Source: CAVXAE01 sp044225565
GTDB lineage: Bacteria; Pseudomonadota; Gammaproteobacteria; Steroidobacterales; Steroidobacteraceae
Reading direction: 5' to 3'
Assembly (NCBI GenBank): GCA_044225565.1
Contig: JBGAIL010000026.1
Span: 1 to 35,332 of the forward strand
DNA: 35,332 nt
The position numbers and the translations under genes are program-made. This document shows positions 30,436 through 35,332 of the stretch, piece after piece. The notes under the pieces were generated by a model that saw only the letters and a program-made list of their open reading frames with translations, was not told where the DNA came from and ran no database searches. Position 1 is the first letter of the stretch. The number at the start of each line of letters is the position of its first letter.

Positions 30436-32178
30436 TTATACGGATGGCGCGAGATAGGCGTGAATCTGCGCCACCACGGCCGACCCCTCCCCCACGGCCG
30501 CGGCCACGCGCTTGACGGACCCCGCCCGAACGTCCCCCACCGCGAACACCCCGGGATGGCTCGTCTCGAGCGGCGCTGGGCGCGGCCGGTGCGCCGACCA
30601 GCTTTCGATGCCGCAATCCTCCGGCGAGAGGTCGATGCCCGTGACCACGAACCCCTTGCCATCCAGCGCCACGCCGCACTCCTCGAGCCAGGACGAATTC
30701 GGATCCGCGCCGATGAACAGGAACACGTATCGCAGATGCCGCTGCTCTTCCTGCCCGCTCCGCCGGTCCTTCCAGCGCACCGCGACAAGGTCGCCCGCGG
30801 AGTCGCCCAGCAATGCGGTGATCTCGGTGTGAGTCCGCAACTCTAGATTGGGCAGCGCGCCCAGGCGATCCACCAGGTACTGCGACATGGTGGCCGCGAG
30901 CCCGGCACCACGCACGAGCACGTAGACCCTGGCGACGTGCGAGGCCAGGTACACAGCCGCCTGTCCCGCAGAGTTGCCACCACCGACCAGCACGACCTCC
31001 TGGCCTGTACACAGCTTCGCCTCGATCGGCGATGCCCAGTAGTACACGCCACGGCCTTCGAACTCGTCGAGGTTCGGCAGCTGCGGCCGGCGATAACGGG
31101 CGCCGGAGGCCACCACCACCGTCCTGGCGCGCGCCGACCGGTTCCCGCCGAGATGGAGCTGCTTCACGATCTTGCCGCCGTGCATCGCCGCAGATCGCTC
31201 GCACTCCAGCTCGTTGATCTCGAGCGGCACCGCGATGACCGCCCCGAACTTCTCCGCCTGCGCGAAGGCGCGACCCATCAACGCCTGTCCCGAGATGCCC
31301 GTCGGGAAGCCGAGGTAGTTTTCGATGCGCGCGGAAGCGCCCGCCTGCCCGCCGAATGCGCGTGAATCGAGCACGAGCACGGAAAGGCCCTCGGACGCCG
31401 CATACACCGCGGCTGCGAGACCGGCAGGCCCTGCGCCGACGATCACCACGTCGTACACCTTTTCCGGATCGATGTCCGGCAGCAAGCCGACACGGCACGC
31501 GAGATTCGCTTCCGTGGGGCGGCGCAGCAGCGTACCGTCCGGCGAGATCGCGAGTGGCAGGTCGTGCGCCGCGATCTCCATGCGCTCGATGAGGCGGGCG
31601 GCTTCGGCGTCCGTCTGCGGATCGAGCACCGTATGCGGCACACCGTTGCGGCGAAGGAAATTCTGCAGTCGCACCGAATACGGCTCGTCGGCCTGACCCA
31701 CGAGCACGATGCCTGCACCGGATTCGAACAGGCCGACGCGCCGGAGGATGTAGGCGCGCATCAGGATCTCGCCGATCTCGGCGCTGCCGATGAGCAGCGC
31801 CCTCAGCTGTGCAGAATCGAAGGGGACCGCGACGCAACCTTCGGGCCCGGCGCGCCCTTCCGCCATGGTCGGGGCGCCGGAAAGCTGGGTGAGCTCTCCG
31901 CTGAACTGCCCGCGCCGATGCGTGGTGATCGCGCTTTCGCGTCCGAGCCCGTCACGGCGCACCGTCTCGATGCAGCCGGACAGCACGAGGAAAGCCGGTG
32001 CTTCCCGCTGACCGAGCGCGAAAGCCATCTCGCCTGGAACGAATTCGCGAGGCGGGCCGCCGAAACGCTGCGCGGTTTCCATCTGCGTGGCATCCAGCAC
32101 CGGAAACATCTGCAAGCCGCGCCTCTCGATGATCGACGTGGAGGCCGTCGACGGACTCATCGGCGAGGGCATGATCAT
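30436..32178 (-). CDS. cyclic nucleotide-binding/thioredoxin reductase-like FAD oxidoreductase without CxxC
   Basis: The 580-residue protein has an N-terminal cyclic-nucleotide-binding-like domain (about 25-145; FLVLSGCIETVRR, GQFSGELTQLSG). A thioredoxin-fold-like segment without Cys pair follows (about 155-230; GIVLVGQADEPYSVRLQNFL), then a TrxB-like flavoprotein module. The FAD motif is GAGPAG (248-253), with GGQAGASARIENYLGFP at about 276-292. The NADPH motif is GGGNSAG (399-405) and the C-terminal FAD motif is VFAVGDVR. The redox CxxC of TrxB is missing: GVYYWASPIEA has Trp381-Ala-Ser-Pro384 at that place. It therefore cannot reduce thioredoxin in the standard way. It lies 51 bp after glnE. 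Confidence 0.9.
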   Translation of the reverse strand: MIMPSPMSPSTASTSIIERRGLQMFPVLDATQMETAQRFGGPPREFVPGEMAFALGQREAPAFLVLSGCIETVRRDGLGRESAITTHRRGQFSGELTQLSGAPTMAEGRAGPEGCVAVPFDSAQLRALLIGSAEIGEILMRAYILRRVGLFESGAGIVLVGQADEPYSVRLQNFLRRNGVPHTVLDPQTDAEAARLIERMEIAAHDLPLAISPDGTLLRRPTEANLACRVGLLPDIDPEKVYDVVIVGAGPAGLAAAVYAASEGLSVLVLDSRAFGGQAGASARIENYLGFPTGISGQALMGRAFAQAEKFGAVIAVPLEINELECERSAAMHGGKIVKQLHLGGNRSARARTVVVASGARYRRPQLPNLDEFEGRGVYYWASPIEAKLCTGQEVVLVGGGNSAGQAAVYLASHVARVYVLVRGAGLAATMSQYLVDRLGALPNLELRTHTEITALLGDSAGDLVAVRWKDRRSGQEEQRHLRYVFLFIGADPNSSWLEECGVALDGKGFVVTGIDLSPEDCGIESWSAHRPRPAPLETSHPGVFAVGDVRAGSVKRVAAAVGEGSAVVAQIHAYLAPSV

Positions 32179-32229
32179 GGCGGCGGCTTTCGATGCGGGG
32201 CAGGCTGCGACTATAGCTCGCGAGCCCGC

Positions 32230-35100
32230 TCAGGCCATCACTTCGTTCCAGATGCGCGTGACCTCGCGGTGCTGCGCTTCGAATTCCCCGGCCGGCACCC
32301 GCGGCGGGCGGGAATCCAGCGACAGGTGATGCGTGCGCGCGCGATAGGCCCGGTAAGCTGCCACCAGCGCATCCACCGTTTCCTGGGCGACGAGATTCGC
32401 GGATGCCACGGATTCCAGCTGACGGATCGTGTCCGAGAACATCGCCACGGGCGGGTGATCCTTCGCCCACAGCAGCGCCCAGTACTGAGCGAGGAACTCG
32501 ATGTCCGCCACGCCGCCCTCACCCTGCTTGATGTCGAATTCCCCGGGCGTCGCCTTCACCAGCTCCCGCCTCATGCGCTCACGCATGTTGCGCACTTCTT
32601 CCCGAAGGGTGTCGCGCCGCAGGTGCTGCCGCAAGGTTCCGATGCGCACGCGCTCGAACTCCTCGCGCAGCTCCGGCGCTCCTGCGACGGAGCGCGCGTG
32701 CAGCAGAGCCTGGTGCTCCCACGTCCACGCTTCCTGCCGCTGATATTCAGCGAAGGCATGCACGCTGGTGACGAGCATGCCGCCCTTCCCGCTCGGCCGC
32801 AGCCGCACGTCCACCTCGTAGAGCCGGCCCGCGGCCGAGTGCAGCGTGAGCAGGTGCACGATGCGCTGCGCGAGGCGCACGAAGAAGATCTGGTTGTCGA
32901 GCGGGCGCGCGGCGTGCGTTTCCTGCCGCTCACCGGTGGAATCGTGCAGGAACACGAGGTCGAGGTCCGAGGAATAGCCGAGCTCCATGCCGCCGAGCTT
33001 TCCGTAGCCCACGGCGGCGATGCGTACCGCGCGCCGCTCCTCGCCTTCCCCGCACATCGGCACTCCGAACTGCGCCGTGATCTGCTGCCAGGCAAACTGC
33101 ATGGCGCGCTCGACGATGAGCTCCGCGACGTCGGTGAGCCGGTCGCTCACTTTCATGAGCGGCAGGCGGCCGGTGAGGTCGGCGACCGCGATGCGGAACA
33201 GGGCGACGCGCTGGAAGTGACGCAACGCTTCCACCTGGCGCTCGGGGTCGTCCTCGACCAGCTGCTGCAGCGTCAGCTCCAGATCGCGTATGAGGCTTTC
33301 ACGCGTGGGCAGCTGGGAGAACAATCGCTCGTCGAGCAATTCGTCCAGCAGCAGCGGGTGCAGGCCGATCTGGCTCGCCAGGAAATCCCCGCGGCCGCAA
33401 AGATCCACGAGCCGCGTGCGCGCCGTGGCGCTCTCCTGCAGCAAGGCGAAGTACACGGAGCGCTGCCCGATGGCCTCCACCACCCTCAGCACCCGGCGAA
33501 GCGTCGGCACTGGCGCAGGGCTCGAGGCGATGTCCGCGACGAGCAGCGGAAGCAATGCCTGGAGGCGCTTGCGCCCGGGCTCGTCCAGGCGGCGCACGAA
33601 AGAGGAGCCTCGCATCTCGAGGAGCAGGCGAGCAGGCTCGCCCGCATCGGTGAAACCTGCGCGCACGAGCGCTTCGAGCAGCGCGGCCTCTTCGGCCTGC
33701 GTGTCCCAGAAGCGGCCGAGGTCCACTTTCACCGCGGCGCGATCGGCTTCCTGCCCGCCACTCAGGACCACGGATTTGAAATGCCGCGAGACCGTCTGAC
33801 GGTGCTCGTTGAGCGCGACGAGCAGTGCATCCCAGTCCGCCGCGCCCATCGCTGCGGCGATGCGCACCCGCGCCGCATCTTCCTTCGGCAGGCGATGCGT
33901 CTGGGCGTCGTCCACCATCTGCAGGCGGTTCTCGAGGCGCCGCAGGTACGCGTACGCGGCACCGAGATCCGCGACCACCTGGGAAGGCAGCAACCGGTCG
34001 CCGTCGAGCTTCGGCAGCACGGCGAGCAGTGATGGATTCTGCAGCTGGCGCAATCGCCCGCCCCGGATGAGCTGGAACGCCTGCACGATGAACTCGATCT
34101 CGCGGATGCCACCAGGCCCGAGCTTCACGTGGTCTGCGAGCTCCCGGCGCTCCACTTCCCGCTCGATGAGCGCTTTCATCTCGCGCAGGCTCTCGAACAC
34201 GCCGTAGTCGACATAGCGGCGATACACGAACGGCCTGACCGCTTGCGCATAGAGCTCTGCATAGCGCTCCGGCGCCGTGAGCGGGCGGGCCTTGATGTAG
34301 GCGTAGCGCTCCCAGTCCCGTCCGTGGCGCAGCAGGTAGTCTTCGAAGAACGCGAAGCTCGCGACCAGCGGACCGCTGTCGCCGAAGGGGCGCAACCGCA
34401 TGTCCACGCGGAAGACGAAGCCATCCACGTTGCGCGCATCGAGCAGCCGGATGACGGCCTGCCCGAGGCGCGTGAAGAACTCTTCGTTGGCGATGGAGCG
34501 CGCCCCGTCCGTCTCGCCGTGCTCGGGGAACAGGAAGATGAGATCGACGTCGGACGAGAAATTGAGCTCGCCGCCCCCGAGCTTGCCCATGCCCAGGATG
34601 AGCAGCGGCTGGATCTCCCCGCTGGCGGAGCGGGGCTCGCCGTAGCGCAGCGCGAGCATCCGGCGCGCATGCCGATAGGCGGCGCCAATCGCGGCGTCCG
34701 CGAAGGTCGAGAGCTCCCGCAATGCCTCTTCAAGGCTCGCCCAGCCGGCGAGGTCGCGCCATGCGATACGCACCATCTCGCGGCGCCGCCACTGCCGCAG
34801 TTCGCTCATCACGGCGGCTTCGAGCGTGGCGTCGTCCGGCGGGAAGGCCGGCGCACGGGCCTCGAACTCCGCGGCACTCAGGGGCCGCAGCAGGTCGCCG
34901 GAAGCGATCAGCTGCTCCAGCATCGCCGGATGACGGGTGCAGGACTGGCTAACGAAATCGCTGCAAGCGAGCACGCGCGGCGCGGATTCGCGCAAACGCG
35001 AATCCGCCGACGCCATGGCGGCATCGATTTCGGGAAACCGAGCCAGTTGCGATTCCGAGTGCACGACGGGCAATGCTAGCATCCGCGGACGGAGGGACAT
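32230..35100 (-). CDS. glnE: bifunctional glutamine synthetase adenylyltransferase/deadenylase
   Basis: The 956-residue enzyme adenylylates and deadenylylates glutamine synthetase in response to PII and glutamine. It has two nucleotidyltransferase domains. The N-terminal one (deadenylylation) has ILGMGKLGGGELNFSSDVDL at about 168-187. The C-terminal one (adenylylation) has VGYGKLGGMELGYSSDLDLV at about residues 695-715. RPFGDSGPLV and RLRPSGKGGMLV follow the two sites, and PGGIREIEFIVQ and GEGGVADIEFLAQY are the helical-bundle signatures. Length is normal for the family. It is followed 51 bp on by the CNB-oxidoreductase gene on the same strand. Confidence 0.97.
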   Translation of the reverse strand: MSLRPRMLALPVVHSESQLARFPEIDAAMASADSRLRESAPRVLACSDFVSQSCTRHPAMLEQLIASGDLLRPLSAAEFEARAPAFPPDDATLEAAVMSELRQWRRREMVRIAWRDLAGWASLEEALRELSTFADAAIGAAYRHARRMLALRYGEPRSASGEIQPLLILGMGKLGGGELNFSSDVDLIFLFPEHGETDGARSIANEEFFTRLGQAVIRLLDARNVDGFVFRVDMRLRPFGDSGPLVASFAFFEDYLLRHGRDWERYAYIKARPLTAPERYAELYAQAVRPFVYRRYVDYGVFESLREMKALIEREVERRELADHVKLGPGGIREIEFIVQAFQLIRGGRLRQLQNPSLLAVLPKLDGDRLLPSQVVADLGAAYAYLRRLENRLQMVDDAQTHRLPKEDAARVRIAAAMGAADWDALLVALNEHRQTVSRHFKSVVLSGGQEADRAAVKVDLGRFWDTQAEEAALLEALVRAGFTDAGEPARLLLEMRGSSFVRRLDEPGRKRLQALLPLLVADIASSPAPVPTLRRVLRVVEAIGQRSVYFALLQESATARTRLVDLCGRGDFLASQIGLHPLLLDELLDERLFSQLPTRESLIRDLELTLQQLVEDDPERQVEALRHFQRVALFRIAVADLTGRLPLMKVSDRLTDVAELIVERAMQFAWQQITAQFGVPMCGEGEERRAVRIAAVGYGKLGGMELGYSSDLDLVFLHDSTGERQETHAARPLDNQIFFVRLAQRIVHLLTLHSAAGRLYEVDVRLRPSGKGGMLVTSVHAFAEYQRQEAWTWEHQALLHARSVAGAPELREEFERVRIGTLRQHLRRDTLREEVRNMRERMRRELVKATPGEFDIKQGEGGVADIEFLAQYWALLWAKDHPPVAMFSDTIRQLESVASANLVAQETVDALVAAYRAYRARTHHLSLDSRPPRVPAGEFEAQHREVTRIWNEVMA

Positions 35101-35153
35101 GGCGTCTGCGGCGACTCGGTCGCTGAATTGCCGATGATCGCCTTTGGGTCGCC

Positions 35154-35173
35154 GCCCGGCTGAGCTGCCGGGC
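35154..35173 (-). other. hairpin in the gap between the FecR-like gene and glnE
   Basis: GCCCGGC (35154-35160) and GCCGGGC (35167-35173) form a perfect 7-bp stem with a six-base loop, eight bases past the stop of the partial FecR-like gene. No T run follows on the minus strand, so terminator function is uncertain. Confidence 0.3.
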
Positions 35174-35180
35174 CCTCTAC

Positions 35181-35332
35181 TTATTGGGCGGAACGCAGCA
35201 GCACGATCTCGTCATCCGACTCGTGCGTCTCGACGTGCAGCACCTCGCGCAGCGAGAACAGGAAGCCTTGCGCGTCGCCGATGCGGAACACGCCGGTGAC
35301 TCGCACGGGAGACAGCTCCGTCGTGCCGACCA
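35181..35332 (-). CDS. C-terminal fragment of a second FecR-like protein (cut by window edge)
   Basis: The last 49 residues of a protein run in from the right edge and end at TAA (35181-35183). VRVTGVFRIGDAQGFLFSL resembles the C-terminal domain of FecR proteins, and aligns with FRISGVFSSSDLTGLVRFL near the end of the FecR encoded at 17338-18429. DDEIVLLRSAQ matches the final strand. Only the receptor-sensing end is visible, so the identity is likely but not certain. If right, the sigma factor gene lies to the right and this gene is read toward glnE, with no TonB receptor in between. Confidence 0.65.
   Translation of the reverse strand, partial: VGTTELSPVRVTGVFRIGDAQGFLFSLREVLHVETHESDDEIVLLRSAQ

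Noticed and set aside
31564..34032. Very long open frame (822 codons) on the + strand
   Set aside because: It is antisense to glnE and the CNB-oxidoreductase, both of which have full family motifs. The translation is His/Arg/Glu-rich with no domain. Long antisense frames are common at this GC content.
1..35332. Mobile element, prophage, CRISPR array or tRNA
   Set aside because: I looked for transposase or integrase motifs, regular direct repeats and tRNA-like cloverleafs and saw none.

Overview
The window looks like chromosomal DNA of a GC-rich Gammaproteobacterium. The gammaproteobacterial signs are a waaA/kdkA lipopolysaccharide-core pair, a 956-residue GlnE, a TolC next to a PIMT-like methyltransferase, and a K+-independent H+-pyrophosphatase. 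Context and protein style suggest something near Steroidobacteraceae, Nevskiales or Xanthomonadales; that placement is inference only. I saw no tRNA, rRNA, CRISPR array, insertion sequence or phage gene.

Left part (1-5711): a MAPEG membrane protein, hppA with a clear terminator, a small unknown protein, msrB, a 3-hydroxyisobutyrate-dehydrogenase-family reductase, and a DUF3034 envelope protein. Divergent from DUF3034 is a tightly coupled three-gene operon (5872-9310): an exported truncated hemoglobin, an exported cupredoxin-like protein with a possible Cys/His/Met copper site, and a membrane GGDEF-EAL protein with a periplasmic sensor. It reads like a ligand- or redox-sensing input feeding c-di-GMP output. 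A second GGDEF-EAL gene (PAS-PAS type) lies tail to tail with it, and the two coding ends overlap by 43 bp.

Middle (11805-14598): pcm-like methyltransferase, tolC, and a convergent TetR regulator sharing a CTAG stop with tolC.

Accessory-looking block (14641-26060): a FecI-FecR-FecA-type cell-surface signalling set (ECF sigma factor, anti-sigma regulator, TonB receptor with STN signalling domain). It is followed by a class C serine hydrolase, a PF00756-type esterase with a helical tail, a frameshifted nitronate monooxygenase, a rare-looking fusion of a class C beta-lactamase-like domain to a VanX-type D-Ala-D-Ala dipeptidase, and a GFA-family protein. Together they suggest regulated uptake and breakdown of a D-amino-acid-containing or ester/lactone compound. 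No substrate is proven.

Right part (26067-35332): waaA and kdkA, a divergent GT9 heptosyltransferase-like gene, DUF6165, a small two-TM protein, a zf-CHCC zinc protein, a cyclic-nucleotide-binding/thioredoxin-reductase-like fusion lacking the CxxC pair, glnE, and the C-terminal end of a second FecR-like protein cut by the window edge.
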